From Candidatus Phosphoribacter hodrii (GTDB lineage Bacteria > Actinomycetota > Actinomycetes > Actinomycetales > Dermatophilaceae), in the NCBI GenBank assembly GCA_016707175.1, contig JADJIB010000003.1, positions 62,001-126,000 on the forward strand: 64,000 nt of DNA. The letters run 5' to 3'. Both the position numbers and the translations under genes were made by a program. This document shows, piece after piece, positions 43,492-51,634 of this stretch (position 1 is its first letter; every line of letters starts with the position of its first letter). Under the pieces are notes generated by a model. The model was given only the letters and a program-made list of their open reading frames with translations. It was not told the origin of the DNA and did no database searches.

Positions 43492-43953
43492 TCAGCCGTC
43501 GGCGACGGGTCGCTTGAGCATGAGGCCGGCGCGGTGGGCGATGTGGACGATCTCGCCGCGCTGGTTGATGCCGCGGTGCTCGAAGAAGACGATGCCCGAG
43601 TCGGTGCGGCTCTTGGACTCGCGCTTGTCCAGGATGGTCGTCTCGGCGCGGATCGTGTCGCCATGGAAGACCGGCTTGGGGAAGTCGAACTTCGTGTAGC
43701 CGAGGTTGCCCAGCGTCGTGCCCAGGGTGAGTTCGTTGACGATCATGCCGCCGACCAGGCCGCCGGTGTAGAGGCTGGGGACGAGCCGCTGGCCGTGGAT
43801 CGTCGTCTCCATGTAGTGCGCGTCGAGGTGGATCGGCGCGGGGTTCATGGTGAGCCCGCAATAGAGGATCGTGTCGGTCTCGGTGACCGTCCGCGACCAG
43901 GGATGGACGTATTCCTTACCGATCTCGAAGTCCTCGAAGTAGAGGCCCGCCAT
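43492..43953 (-). CDS. MaoC-like hot-dog dehydratase/hydratase
   Basis: A 153-residue hot-dog protein: TVTETDTILYCGLTMNPAPIHLD carries the Asp/His active pair of MaoC hydratases, and PVFHGDTIRAETTI is the conserved later strand. The full-length wording is closest in feel to mesaconyl-CoA hydratase-like proteins. Beside a CitE-like lyase this suggests hydration of an unsaturated dicarboxyl- or branched acyl-CoA followed by C-C cleavage. ATG follows AAGGAGATCC. Three tandem repeats lie in the gap before it. Confidence 0.87.
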   Translation of the reverse strand: MAGLYFEDFEIGKEYVHPWSRTVTETDTILYCGLTMNPAPIHLDAHYMETTIHGQRLVPSLYTGGLVGGMIVNELTLGTTLGNLGYTKFDFPKPVFHGDTIRAETTILDKRESKSRTDSGIVFFEHRGINQRGEIVHIAHRAGLMLKRPVADG

Positions 43954-43979
43954 GATGGATCTCCTTGCTGCTCTGGGGG

Positions 43980-44020
43980 TTTGACGCTAGGGGTTAGACG
44001 CTGGGGTTTGACGCTAGGGG
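43980..44020. repeat. Three tandem copies of a 13-14-bp unit
   Basis: TTTGACGCTAGGGG, TTAGACGCTGGGG and TTTGACGCTAGGGG follow each other in the short gap between the lyase stop and the MaoC start. Slippage or phased protein binding could explain them; no coding role. Confidence 0.6.
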
Positions 44021-44024
44021 TGGG

Positions 44025-44927
44025 TCAGGCGGACGGGAGGCCGCCGTTGAGGGAGGCGAGGGTGTCGACCCGCGCCAGCCACTCGGTGGCCTTGTCGGCG
44101 TGCGCCTTGTCGACGTGGACCTCGCCATACATCACGGCGCCGTCGCCCCGCGCCGCCGCCGCTTCGTAGGTCTCCAACAGCCCGCGATAGAACGCGATCT
44201 GCTCGGCATCCGGGGTGTAGACCGCGTTGACGACCGGCACATGACTGGGGTGCAGGACGATCTGCCCGCGGAAGCCCATTCGCCGGCTGCGGATGCTGAA
44301 GTCGCGCAGCCCGTCGAGGTCGTGGATGCGCTCCCACAGCGCGGTGAGCGGATGCCGGTCGACCGCGCGGGTGGCCAGCAGGATCTTGGTGCGGTGCACC
44401 ATCGACTCCAGCCCCTCGGGCGTCCACTCGAAGCCGACCGCCTTGGCGATGTCGGCGTGCTCGGCGGTGGGGCCGATCATCGCCCCGACCCGCTCTGAGG
44501 CCGCCGCGATCTCCTCGCAGTTCTGGATCCCGTGGATGGTCTCCACGGGGATGATGTATTCCAGCCCGGTCACCCCGGCGCGCGCCTCGAAGTGGTCCAG
44601 CAGCGCGTCGTAGCGCACGACGTCGAGCGCCGAGTCGACCTTGGGGGCGAACACCCCCGTCAGCCCGGGGACAACGGCCGCCTCAAGGTCCAGCCCGGTC
44701 AGCCGGGTGCCCAGCGAGTTGGGTCGCACGAACAGTCCCAGCGCGGGATGGGACTGGGAGTATGCCGCGACCGCCTCCGCCACCTGCTCACGGGCGCCGG
44801 CCTTGAGGTGCTCGGGGACCGAGTCCTCCAGATCGAAGCACACGGCGTCGGGCCCGGCGTCGATGGCCTTGGCGAACCACGACGTCTTATGGGCCGGAAC
44901 GAACAGGACGGAACGGTAGGGCTGCAC
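44025..44927 (-). CDS. HpcH/HpaI-CitE-type lyase
   Basis: A 300-residue TIM barrel: SVLFVPAHKTSWFAKAI start, AVCFDLEDSVPEH with metal-binding acidic residues near residue 33, FVRPNSLGTRLTG with the Arg, YIIPVETIHGIQN with the Glu, and LHPSHVPVVNAVYTP late. This is the citrate-lyase beta-like group (malyl-, citramalyl- or beta-methylmalyl-CoA lyases), which split hydroxy-diacyl-CoA into two units. GTG at 44927 follows AAGGAG. It lies between the MaoC and acyl-CoA dehydrogenase genes. Confidence 0.9.
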   Translation of the reverse strand: MQPYRSVLFVPAHKTSWFAKAIDAGPDAVCFDLEDSVPEHLKAGAREQVAEAVAAYSQSHPALGLFVRPNSLGTRLTGLDLEAAVVPGLTGVFAPKVDSALDVVRYDALLDHFEARAGVTGLEYIIPVETIHGIQNCEEIAAASERVGAMIGPTAEHADIAKAVGFEWTPEGLESMVHRTKILLATRAVDRHPLTALWERIHDLDGLRDFSIRSRRMGFRGQIVLHPSHVPVVNAVYTPDAEQIAFYRGLLETYEAAAARGDGAVMYGEVHVDKAHADKATEWLARVDTLASLNGGLPSA

Positions 44928-44962
44928 GGTCGTGGTCTCCTTCGACTGCCGCGAGGGACAGA

Positions 44963-46132
44963 TCAGTAACTGCGCGGCAGCCCGAGGACGTGCTCGCTGA
45001 GGTAATTGAGCACCATTTCCTGGCTGATCGGGGCGATCCGCTTGAGCCGGGCCTCGCGGAAGTAGCGCTCGACGTGGAACTCCTTGCCATAGCCGAACCC
45101 GCCATGCGTCTGCAGGGCCCGGTCGGCGGCGAAGAAGGCCGCGTCGGCGGCGAGGAACTTGCCCATGTTGGCCTCGGGCCCGCACTCGTAGCCGTTGTCC
45201 AGCAACCAGGCCGCCTTGTAGACCATGAGTTCGGCGGCATCCAGGCGCATCTGCGCCTCGGCGAGGGGGTGGGCGATCGCCTGGTTCTGCCCGATCGGCC
45301 GTCCGAAGACCTCGCGTTCCTTCGCGTATGCCGTCGCGCGGCGCACGGCCGCACGCCCGATGCCGAGGGCGGCGTTGGCGGCGACGATCCGCTCGGCGTT
45401 GAGCCCGGTGAGCAGCGTCCGGAAGCCCTTGCCGACCTCGCCGACGACGTCCTCGTCGGCGACGAAAAGGTCGTCGATGAAGACCTCGTTGGTGTTGACG
45501 GCGTTGCGGCCCATCTTGGGGATCTCGCGGACCTGCACGTGGTTGGGGTCCATCTCGGCGAACAACAACGTCATGCCGTCGGTGCGCTTGACGCAGTCCT
45601 CGCGCTTGGTCGTGCGGACCAGCACGAGCATCCGCTCGGCCTCCTGCGCCTTGGTGATCCACACCTTCTTGCCGCTCACCCGGAAGCCGCCGTCGACCTT
45701 CTTGGCGAAGGTGGTGATGCCGGTCGTGTCGGTGCCGGCGTCCGGCTCGGTCACGGCGAAGGAGATGTGCAGGTCTCCGGTGGGCACGCGGGGGAGGAAG
45801 CGCTGCTTCAACTGCTCGGAGCCGTGCCGGATGATCGGGTCGAAGCCGAAGATGCCGATGTGCACGGCGCTGCAGGCGTTCATCCCGCCGCCGGAGGCCG
45901 AGATCTCGTATTCGACGATCGATGCCTCGGTGACGCCCAGGCCGCCGCCGCCGTATTCCTCAGGGATGGTGATGCCGAGCCAGCCCGCCTTGGCGACCGC
46001 GTTGTAGAACTCCCACGGGAAGGCGTGGTCGACGTCGTGCTCCATCCAGTACTGGTCGTCGAAGGGCTCCATCATCTCCCGGACGGCCTTGCGGATGTCC
46101 TCGTGCAGAGGGTTGGGCGTGTAGTCGGCCAT
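44963..46132 (-). CDS. Acyl-CoA dehydrogenase with APIS in place of the YEG motif
   Basis: A 389-residue dehydrogenase. FAVTEPDAGTD binds the flavin, KKVWITKAQ is the middle domain, THGGFGYGKEFHVERYFREARL the late helices. The usual IYEGT is RIAPISQEM, so the common catalytic Glu is absent and another acidic residue must serve. ATG 46132 follows AAGGACGTC (weak). It would create the double bond hydrated by the MaoC or crotonase neighbours. Confidence 0.9.
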   Translation of the reverse strand: MADYTPNPLHEDIRKAVREMMEPFDDQYWMEHDVDHAFPWEFYNAVAKAGWLGITIPEEYGGGGLGVTEASIVEYEISASGGGMNACSAVHIGIFGFDPIIRHGSEQLKQRFLPRVPTGDLHISFAVTEPDAGTDTTGITTFAKKVDGGFRVSGKKVWITKAQEAERMLVLVRTTKREDCVKRTDGMTLLFAEMDPNHVQVREIPKMGRNAVNTNEVFIDDLFVADEDVVGEVGKGFRTLLTGLNAERIVAANAALGIGRAAVRRATAYAKEREVFGRPIGQNQAIAHPLAEAQMRLDAAELMVYKAAWLLDNGYECGPEANMGKFLAADAAFFAADRALQTHGGFGYGKEFHVERYFREARLKRIAPISQEMVLNYLSEHVLGLPRSY

Positions 46133-46157
46133 GACGTCCTTCGCGGTGGTGGGCGGG

Positions 46158-46958
46158 TCAGCGTGGGTCTGGGGGGAGCTCGCCCTGGTCCAGGCGGAAG
46201 TCCGGGCGGCGCTTCTCGAGGAAGGCCGTGGCGCCCTCGACCATGTCGGGGCTGCCGATCGCCTGCACGAGCATGCCGATGCCCTGGGCGAAGCTGTCGC
46301 GCGCGGAGTTCCACCAGATGTTCGAGCTGACCTTGGTGATCTCCAGGTAGCGGGGGCTGAGCGTCGCGATGTGCTCGCACCACTCCTGCACCGTCGATTC
46401 GAGGTCGGCGTCGGGGACGACCGCGTTGATGAGCCCGAGGTCCAGCGCCTGCGCCGCGGTGTAGCGCCGGCACAGCATCGCCATCTCCTTGGCGCGCTTC
46501 TCGCCGATCTGCACGCCGAGCACGTTCGTCGCCCCGGTGACCGGCGCCGAGCCGACTCGCGGCCCGGTCTGGCCGAAGGTCGCGCTCTCGGCCGCGATCG
46601 CCAGGTCGCAGGCGATGACCAACTCGTTGCCTCCACCGGCCGCGGCACCGTTGACGGCCGCGATGACCGGGCGCGGGCACTGCCGCACGGCGTCGAAGAG
46701 CCGCAGCGACGACCGATAGAGCTCACGCATCCCGTGCTGGGTCGGCGCGCTGAGCCCGGCGAGCATGCCGCCGGCACAGAACGCGCCCGGCGAGCCGGTG
46801 ATGACGACGGAGCGGACGTCGGTCGAGGCTTCGATCACCTCGGCGAGACGGGTCGCCATCTCCTGGTCGTAGGCGTTGCGCGCGGCAGGGTTGTCGATGA
46901 CCACCCATCGGCTATCGCCCCGATCGGAGACCCGGATGCTTCCCGTCGACTGCGTCAC
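46158..46958 (-). CDS. Enoyl-CoA hydratase/isomerase
   Basis: A 266-residue crotonase: NPAARNAYDQ, TGSPGAFCAGGMLAG (oxyanion loop), AVNGAAAGGGNELVIACDLAIAAESATFGQT with the second oxyanion strand, and a C-terminal EKRRPDF. The Glu usually found before GxGG at the catalytic position is not obvious, so isomerase or thioesterase-like activity cannot be excluded. First gene of this minus-strand group; its promoter faces the SMP-30 gene only 17 bp away. Confidence 0.88.
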   Translation of the reverse strand: MTQSTGSIRVSDRGDSRWVVIDNPAARNAYDQEMATRLAEVIEASTDVRSVVITGSPGAFCAGGMLAGLSAPTQHGMRELYRSSLRLFDAVRQCPRPVIAAVNGAAAGGGNELVIACDLAIAAESATFGQTGPRVGSAPVTGATNVLGVQIGEKRAKEMAMLCRRYTAAQALDLGLINAVVPDADLESTVQEWCEHIATLSPRYLEITKVSSNIWWNSARDSFAQGIGMLVQAIGSPDMVEGATAFLEKRRPDFRLDQGELPPDPR

Positions 46959-46963
46959 GGTCT

Positions 46964-46980
46964 CATAATAATCATATGCA
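46964..46980. promoter_or_regulatory. Divergent promoter with CATAAT -10 and TGCATATGAT motif
   Basis: CATAAT (46964-46969) ends six bases before the SMP-30 ATG at 46976, as in leaderless actinobacterial promoters. The 10-mer ATCATATGCA (46971-46980) spans that ATG and recurs as its exact complement at 62699-62708, in front of the P450/monooxygenase pair. Confidence 0.55.
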
Positions 46981-47860
46981 GCAATTTGGCCAAGGGTTGC
47001 AGGCTCCCGACTTCGTCGTCGAGGCCTCCGACGTCCTCGGCGAAGGCCCCTACTGGGACCCCCGCGACGGCTCGCTCGGCTGGGTCGACATCCGCGGCCG
47101 GGCGGTCCACACCTGGTGGCCAGCCACGGGGCGACGCGAGCGCCGAGTGCTCCCCGACGAGGTGAGCCTCGCCCTCCCGCGGGTGTCGGGGGGCCGCGTG
47201 GTCACCCAGGTGGACACGATCGCCGTTGCGGACGGCATACACCTGCGGGAGGTATGCCGTGTGCCCGCCGACCGCGTCCACACTCGCCTCAACGACGGGT
47301 GCGTTGACCGCGATGGTGCGCTGTGGGTGGGGACCTATTCGCTTCGTGGCGAGGCGGAAGCCGTTCTCCTGCACGTCGATCCGTCGTCGGGCGAGGTGAC
47401 GGTGGTGGTCGACGGGTTGGTGGCGAGCAACGGGCTGGCCTGGTCGGCCGATGGTGAGCGACTGTTCGCGGTCGACACCGGGCGGGGGCGGCTGGATGTC
47501 TATGACCGGGTCGACGGGGCGCGGCCCGCGCTGCGGCCTGGTCGGTTGCTTGTCGACTTCGCCGGTGGCGTGGGGCGGCCGGACGGGATCGCGATCGACG
47601 CCGACGGTGGCGTGTGGGTGGCGATGTGGGGTGGCGGCGAGGTCCGGCGGTATGCCCCGGGCGGGGACCTGGACGTGGTGATCCGGGTGCCGGTCACCTA
47701 TCCGACATCGGTGGCCTTCGGCGGCGCCGACCTGGCGACCCTGTTCGTCACGACCTCACGGATCCATCTGCCACCGGCGGCTGTGGAGCCGCTCGCCGGC
47801 CACGTCCTGGCCTACGAAACGGGCGCACACGGCATACCTCTGCCTGCCTTCGCCGGCTGA
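46976..47860 (+). CDS. SMP-30/gluconolactonase-family lactonase
   Basis: A 294-residue six-bladed propeller hydrolase. Metal ligands are visible as Glu in LGEGPYWD near residue 22, Asn in NDGCVDRDG and ASNGLAWS, and Asp in GRPDGIAIDADGG. It would open a lactone ring, a fitting partner for an oxygenase that makes lactones. There is no ribosome-binding site; the -10 lies just upstream, so leaderless translation is likely. Around residues 86-95 a head-to-head pair of CGGCATAC/GTATGCCG octamers is built into the coding sequence. Confidence 0.88.
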   Translation: MQQFGQGLQAPDFVVEASDVLGEGPYWDPRDGSLGWVDIRGRAVHTWWPATGRRERRVLPDEVSLALPRVSGGRVVTQVDTIAVADGIHLREVCRVPADRVHTRLNDGCVDRDGALWVGTYSLRGEAEAVLLHVDPSSGEVTVVVDGLVASNGLAWSADGERLFAVDTGRGRLDVYDRVDGARPALRPGRLLVDFAGGVGRPDGIAIDADGGVWVAMWGGGEVRRYAPGGDLDVVIRVPVTYPTSVAFGGADLATLFVTTSRIHLPPAAVEPLAGHVLAYETGAHGIPLPAFAG

Positions 47861-47861
47861 G

Positions 47862-48068
47862 TCAGCGAACTGGGTCTTGCCGGCTCGCCTGGGCGCGCCG
47901 CTTCCTCCATAGTCTTGCCAAGTCGATGAAGTGACTGGCGATAAGCGCGCCGCCGACGACAATGAAGGACACCTTCACGGCGCTTGTAGCACCACTCAGC
48001 ATCACGCCCAAGACGGCGAGGACTGCGCCGACTAAGGCGGCGGTCACGCGGGAGGGCCTTTTAGTCAT
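47862..48068 (-). CDS. Small two-helix membrane protein
   Basis: A 68-residue protein from ATG 48068 with two hydrophobic segments (VTAALVGAVLAVLGVML and VSFIVVGGALIASHFI) and an Arg-rich C-terminus, so probably a small inner-membrane protein with the tail inside. It converges with the lactonase gene, whose stop ends one base before its own. No family recognised; longer upstream starts are open but run into the homopolymer tract. Confidence 0.6.
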   Translation of the reverse strand: MTKRPSRVTAALVGAVLAVLGVMLSGATSAVKVSFIVVGGALIASHFIDLARLWRKRRAQASRQDPVR

Positions 48069-48130
48069 TACCAAACCATCGCTTACGGACAACTGACCGT
48101 CAATGAGCCTCCCCGAGGCGCACGGCATAC

Positions 48131-48378
48131 CCCCCCTGCCGGCGCCGGGCGGGGGGGCCGGCGGGGGGGGGGGGGCCGCCCCGGGGCCGCGGCCCCGCCC
48201 GCCCCCCGCCCCCCCCCCCCCCCCGCGCGGGGGGGGGGGGGGGGGGCCGGGGGGGGGGGGGCCGGGGGGGCGGCCCGGCGCGCGGCCGCGGGGGGGGGGG
48301 GGGGAAGGGGGGGAGGCGGCGGGGGGGGGGGGGGGGGAAGGGGGGAGGGGGGGGGCCGGGGGGGGGGGGCGGGTCCAC
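48131..48378. other. Near-pure G/C homopolymer tract, probable sequence artefact
   Basis: About 250 bases made almost only of runs of G and C with single intervening bases; A and T nearly vanish. Translated it gives meaningless Pro/Gly/Arg repeats. It cuts off the end of the RES gene to its right. Real bacterial DNA rarely looks like this, so a base-calling or gap-filling fault is the best explanation. Confidence 0.8.
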
Positions 48379-49056
48379 ACACCGGGAGCGCGACGGCCGC
48401 CGGGGGGGCAGGGAGCGGAAACCGGGGGCGGCGAAACGCCAGCCGAGGCTGGTGGCGATGTCGTCGAGCGCGGCCATGATGGCTGGCGCGGTCAACGGGG
48501 CGGAATCGCGCGCCCGCAGCGGGAGTTTGGGCGCGGAGGGCTCGAACAGCACCGTCGTTGCGTGGCCGGTCATCGTCGATTGCACCCACAGCCCATCCAG
48601 GCGATGGGCGTCGAGGATGCCGCACGCCCAATTGCGGCATGTCGACTTGGGGCCGTGCATCAACGAGTGGGACGCGTCGAGGTTCAGCAGCCACGTGGCG
48701 TCCTCGGAGTAGAGGCGCAACAGCCGCAGGGGCCGGCGCGGGATGAACGTCGTCACATGGGGGTCGCCGGTGAATGGGTCGATGCGGCGCGTCGATTGGA
48801 AGACCTCGGCCACCGCGGTGCGTAGGTCGATCGAGGCATAAAGAACTCCCCGGCCGAGATGTATGCCGGTCGGCTGGGGGTGGGGGTCCCACCGCATCGT
48901 GGGCAGCGGACCGTAGGTGCGGAAATCGTTCCAGGCGGCGGGATGGAGCCCGGAGGTTCGGTGGATGCGCCACAGCAGTTCGGTGGTGGGCCGGATGTCT
49001 GCGTCGGTGATCGTGAGGCTCTGAGGCGGGTGGCTCGGGTTCTTGGGCTTGCTCAG
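48379..49056 (-). CDS. RES-domain toxin, second module; 3' end lost in homopolymer tract
   Basis: About 220 residues visible. LLWRIHRTSG near residue 28, MRWDPHPQP, VLYASIDLRTAVAE and RRIDPFTGD match the RES toxin at 2257-2910 in order and spacing. The sequence reaches TSLGWRFAAPGF, close to where the family ends, then runs into the poly-C tract, so its true stop is unknown. The only start linked to the antitoxin stop is CTG at 49056 (overlapping TGA); no ATG or GTG is available nearby, which suggests a rare start or a miscalled base. Confidence 0.75.
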
Positions 49057-49550
49057 AACGACAATCCTTCGAGCAGGCGCGCGACCAGCACCGGGTTGCC
49101 GCCGGTGACTAGGAAGTCCACTGGGGTGCGGCCGTCGAGGTCGTCGGAGCGTGACGTCATCATGGTGGCGATGTCCAGCGGGTGTTCGTCGCCGGTCAGA
49201 TGGTCGGCCAGGATGCCTAGCCCGGGGACGATGTGTCCCTCGCTGAACTGCCAGCGGTAGTAGCGACGGTGCCTGCCGACCAGCGCGGTGAGCAGTGGGA
49301 CGGATTTGGTCTTGTGGGACAGCCGCGAGCGGCTGATGCTGAGCAGCTCCGCGGTTTGGGACGCCGAGTAGGTCGCCGCCAGCAAGTCGCTGAGCATGGT
49401 CGACTGCACCGCCACCCGCAGGTCTCGGTCGTCGCGTTGGCTCCACGTGCTCAGCCGGGCCGGGTCGGTGAGCCCGCCCGACTCCTGCAGGTCGGTCAGC
49501 AGCCGCGCCGACACGTCTGTGGGTGCCGGGGCGTCAGCCAGAACACGCAT
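49053..49550 (-). CDS. Antitoxin of the second RES module
   Basis: A 165-residue protein upstream of, and overlapping, the second RES gene. A HTH-like stretch TYSASQTAELLSISRSRLSHKT lies near residue 65, followed by a region ending DGRTPVDFLVTGGNPVLVARLLEGLSF, which parallels the SPVQWLLDNEPPQVVAQLM tail of the first antitoxin, so both have the same layout. It should neutralise the toxin and repress the pair. ATG 49550 lies two bases after the stop of a small membrane protein gene. Confidence 0.7.
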   Translation of the reverse strand: MRVLADAPAPTDVSARLLTDLQESGGLTDPARLSTWSQRDDRDLRVAVQSTMLSDLLAATYSASQTAELLSISRSRLSHKTKSVPLLTALVGRHRRYYRWQFSEGHIVPGLGILADHLTGDEHPLDIATMMTSRSDDLDGRTPVDFLVTGGNPVLVARLLEGLSF

Positions 49551-49552
49551 GC

Positions 49553-49822
49553 TCAACTCTCCGGGGCGGGGGGGGGGGGGGGGGGGATTTGTTGCAAGCC
49601 AACCGGGGCGAAGGGGAAGTAGCCGGACAGCCCTGCCCAGACGGTGGGTCCCCAGGAGTTGTCCGTCAGGGCACCGATGATCAGGACGCCTGCAATGGCT
49701 ACGAGGGTGACGAGGGCGGCAACGATCCAGCGTCCGCCCTCGCTGGTCGCGTGCGGCCGGGTTCCGGCCAGGGCAAACGTCAGGCCGGTGAGGGCGACCG
49801 TGCCCAGGATCGGCGGCTCCAT
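49553..49822 (-). CDS. Small membrane protein, C-terminus uncertain
   Basis: From ATG 49822 about 89 residues with two clear hydrophobic helices (ILGTVALTGLTFALAG, WIVAALVTLVAIAGVLIIGAL) and a third weak one. The end reads PPPPPP because of the 19-G run at 49568-49586, so the last residues are unreliable. It sits immediately in front of the second RES antitoxin; whether it belongs to that operon is unclear. No family recognised. Confidence 0.5.
   Translation of the reverse strand: MEPPILGTVALTGLTFALAGTRPHATSEGGRWIVAALVTLVAIAGVLIIGALTDNSWGPTVWAGLSGYFPFAPVGLQQIPPPPPPAPES
49568..49586. other. 19-base G homopolymer
   Basis: An uninterrupted run of G inside the end of a small gene and just upstream of the second RES antitoxin. 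It may be a miscall. If real it would be a phase-variable switch for the downstream genes. Confidence 0.7.
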
Positions 49823-49948
49823 CCCTGCCGGATGGGGCGCCAGGCTGGAAACTGAATGGCACCTGACCACGTGACCCCTGCGCCAGGGAGGGGCGGGCCA
49901 CGCGGAGCGCTACCTTGCGAGTCGAGGCCATAGGCAGTCCGCGCCTGG

Positions 49949-50254
49949 TCAGCGGGGGAGGCGGCCGTCGCCGTAGGTGGCGGTGATTTCGCTGACGATG
50001 ATCTGGTAGCCGTCGTACCAGCGGGTGACCTGGCTCTTGGCCTCCTGGTGTTGCGGGAAGCGGGCGAGCTCGCGGACCGATTGGAGGTCGGCGAAATAGT
50101 AGACGGCGTTGACAACGCTGCGGTCCTCAGAGAACCAGGTCTCTGTGCGCTCGAATCCGGGCAGTGCGCGCGCGAATTCGTCGATCTGCCCGTCGAGGCG
50201 ATGGAAGTCCTCGTCGTAGGTCCCAGGCTTGAAAATGAATTGGCAGCAGATCAT
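49949..50254 (-). CDS. Small dimeric alpha/beta-barrel (antibiotic monooxygenase-like) protein
   Basis: A 101-residue single-domain protein: CCQFIFKPGTYDEDFHRLDGQID at the start and RTETWFSEDRSVVNAVYYFADLQSV in the middle follow the ferredoxin-like strand-helix pattern of ABM/stress-response dimers, which include quinone-forming monooxygenases and heme-degrading enzymes. No catalytic residue can be pointed to. ATG overlaps the stop of the B3/B4 gene (50251-50254). It is the last of three linked genes under a cupin-HTH regulator. Confidence 0.65.
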   Translation of the reverse strand: MICCQFIFKPGTYDEDFHRLDGQIDEFARALPGFERTETWFSEDRSVVNAVYYFADLQSVRELARFPQHQEAKSQVTRWYDGYQIIVSEITATYGDGRLPR

Positions 50255-51015
50255 CGCGGGCTCCCTGCGCCGATCAGGCGAGTGGTGGCGGCGGCGTCGG
50301 GGGCGTGCCGGGTGAGGGCGTCGACGAGTGCGGCGCCGGCGGCTTCGAGGCGGTCGGTGCCGACGGGGTCGAGGCCGTCGAGGATGAACAGGACGTTGGT
50401 GGTGGAGGGGTCCAGGCGGGTGCGGACGCACTGCCGCCAGTTCCAGCGGCGGCAGGTGACCCCGAGGTCGTCGCGCCACACCACCTCTCCGGGGTCGACC
50501 GTCACAGTGGTGGGTATGCCGTCCGCGACCGTTTCGAAGGTCTCGTCACCGCGGGCGCGGACCAGGCGGGGCGGGCCGACGTAGCGGTCGAGGTTCTCCC
50601 CGCCGAGGGGGATGAGGTGCTCGATCGAGATGGCGTTGTAGAGGTCGGTGAGTCGGTCGATGCGGGGGAGCCCGGCGTCGACGCGGCGAAGGAGGGCCTC
50701 GACGCTGCTGCGGGCCTGGCGGGGTTTGACGCCGAAGCCGAGGAAGGCGTCGCGCCAGGCGGCGATCTCGGGGAGCGACTCGGGGGGCGCGCCGTTGAGG
50801 CGGGCCTTGGCGAGGGTCTCGGCGCGGGTGAGGGCCTCGTCGCTCGCGGCGTCGCTGGGGCCGCCGCGCACGCCGGTGGCGATGATGAGCAGGGCGCGGT
50901 AGTCGGGGCGCAGGTTTGCGACACTCTCGTCGAGGTGCGCGCCGTCGAGGTAGGTGCCGGTGAGGGCGGAGTGCAGGTGTGCGCCGCCGCCGGTGGCGTG
51001 CAGGGGGCTGGTCAT
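50251..51015 (-). CDS. B3/B4 tRNA-binding domain protein
   Basis: A 254-residue stand-alone B3/B4 domain, the editing module of phenylalanyl-tRNA synthetase beta. RARLNGAPPESLPEIAAWRDAF-like wording (KARLNGAPPESLPEIAAW), GVKPRQARSSVEALLRRV, and VDPGEVVWRDDLGVTCRRWNWRQC are characteristic. Stand-alone versions may hydrolyse mischarged aminoacyl-tRNA or bind a small amino-acid-like ligand; which applies is unknown. Its start overlaps the regulator stop by four bases, a pairing often seen for this family. Confidence 0.8.
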   Translation of the reverse strand: MTSPLHATGGGAHLHSALTGTYLDGAHLDESVANLRPDYRALLIIATGVRGGPSDAASDEALTRAETLAKARLNGAPPESLPEIAAWRDAFLGFGVKPRQARSSVEALLRRVDAGLPRIDRLTDLYNAISIEHLIPLGGENLDRYVGPPRLVRARGDETFETVADGIPTTVTVDPGEVVWRDDLGVTCRRWNWRQCVRTRLDPSTTNVLFILDGLDPVGTDRLEAAGAALVDALTRHAPDAAATTRLIGAGSPR

Positions 51016-51629
51016 CCGTGCTCCTTGGAGAGGTTGGGCTCAAAGACGGCGAGCGTGAATCGCGCCGGCCTGGTGGCGGAGGCGTTGCGGTGGGCGTGGG
51101 GGGTGGCGCCGTCGAAGGTCGCCGAGTCGCCGGTCTTGAGCCGTTGCTCGGTGTCGCCGACCTGCAGATCGACCGTGCCGGAGAGGACGAGGAGCAGCTC
51201 GCGGGTGCCGGCGCGGTGGGCCTCGCTGGTGTGAGCGTCGCCGGGGCCCAGCCGCCAGTCCCATAGCTCGCAGATGTCGGGTGGGGCGGTGCCGGCGACC
51301 ATGGTGGCCGAGCCGCCGTTGGGGCTGGTCCACACGGAGGTCTGGTCTGCGGCGCGGCGCACGGTGACGGGGTCGCTGGGGTCGCCGCTGGTGTCGACCA
51401 GGGCGGGGAGGCCGATGCCGAGGGCGTCCGAGAGACGCAGAAGGGTGCCGATGGTGGGGTTGGTGCTGCCCTGCTCGACGTTGACGAGCAGTCTGCGGCT
51501 GACGCCGGCCCGTTGGGCGAGTTGGTCGAGGGTCCAGCCCAGGTCGGTGCGGGCACCCCGGACTCGTCGCCCGATGGCCGTCCCGATGGCTGAGGCGGTG
51601 GCGGGCTCGGCCGCACGAGGATCCTTCAT
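51012..51629 (-). CDS. XRE-cupin transcriptional regulator
   Basis: From ATG 51629, 205 residues: an XRE HTH in residues 15-75 (TLDQLAQRAGVSRRLLVNVEQGSTNPTI-type helix pair) and a cupin in residues 110-200 (SEAHRAGTRELLLVLSG, GDSATFDGATPHAHRN with metal-type His). It senses a small ligand and controls its own operon with the B3/B4 and ABM-like genes. TATAGT ends seven bases before the ATG and no ribosome-binding site exists, so the mRNA is probably leaderless; a palindrome overlaps that -10. Confidence 0.88.
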   Translation of the reverse strand: MKDPRAAEPATASAIGTAIGRRVRGARTDLGWTLDQLAQRAGVSRRLLVNVEQGSTNPTIGTLLRLSDALGIGLPALVDTSGDPSDPVTVRRAADQTSVWTSPNGGSATMVAGTAPPDICELWDWRLGPGDAHTSEAHRAGTRELLLVLSGTVDLQVGDTEQRLKTGDSATFDGATPHAHRNASATRPARFTLAVFEPNLSKEHG

Positions 51630-51634
51630 GACGC

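Noticed and set aside
43980..44020. Tandem repeats as a CRISPR array
   Set aside because: Units of 13-14 bp follow each other without spacers and no cas gene is near.
44025..46777. Long frames joining the CitE lyase, dehydrogenase and crotonase
   Set aside because: They arise because neighbouring genes share open antisense or shifted frames at high GC; each gene has its own start and motifs.
48131..48378. Pro/Gly/Arg-rich open frames in the G/C tract
   Set aside because: Pure homopolymer translation on every frame with no motif; treated as an artefact.
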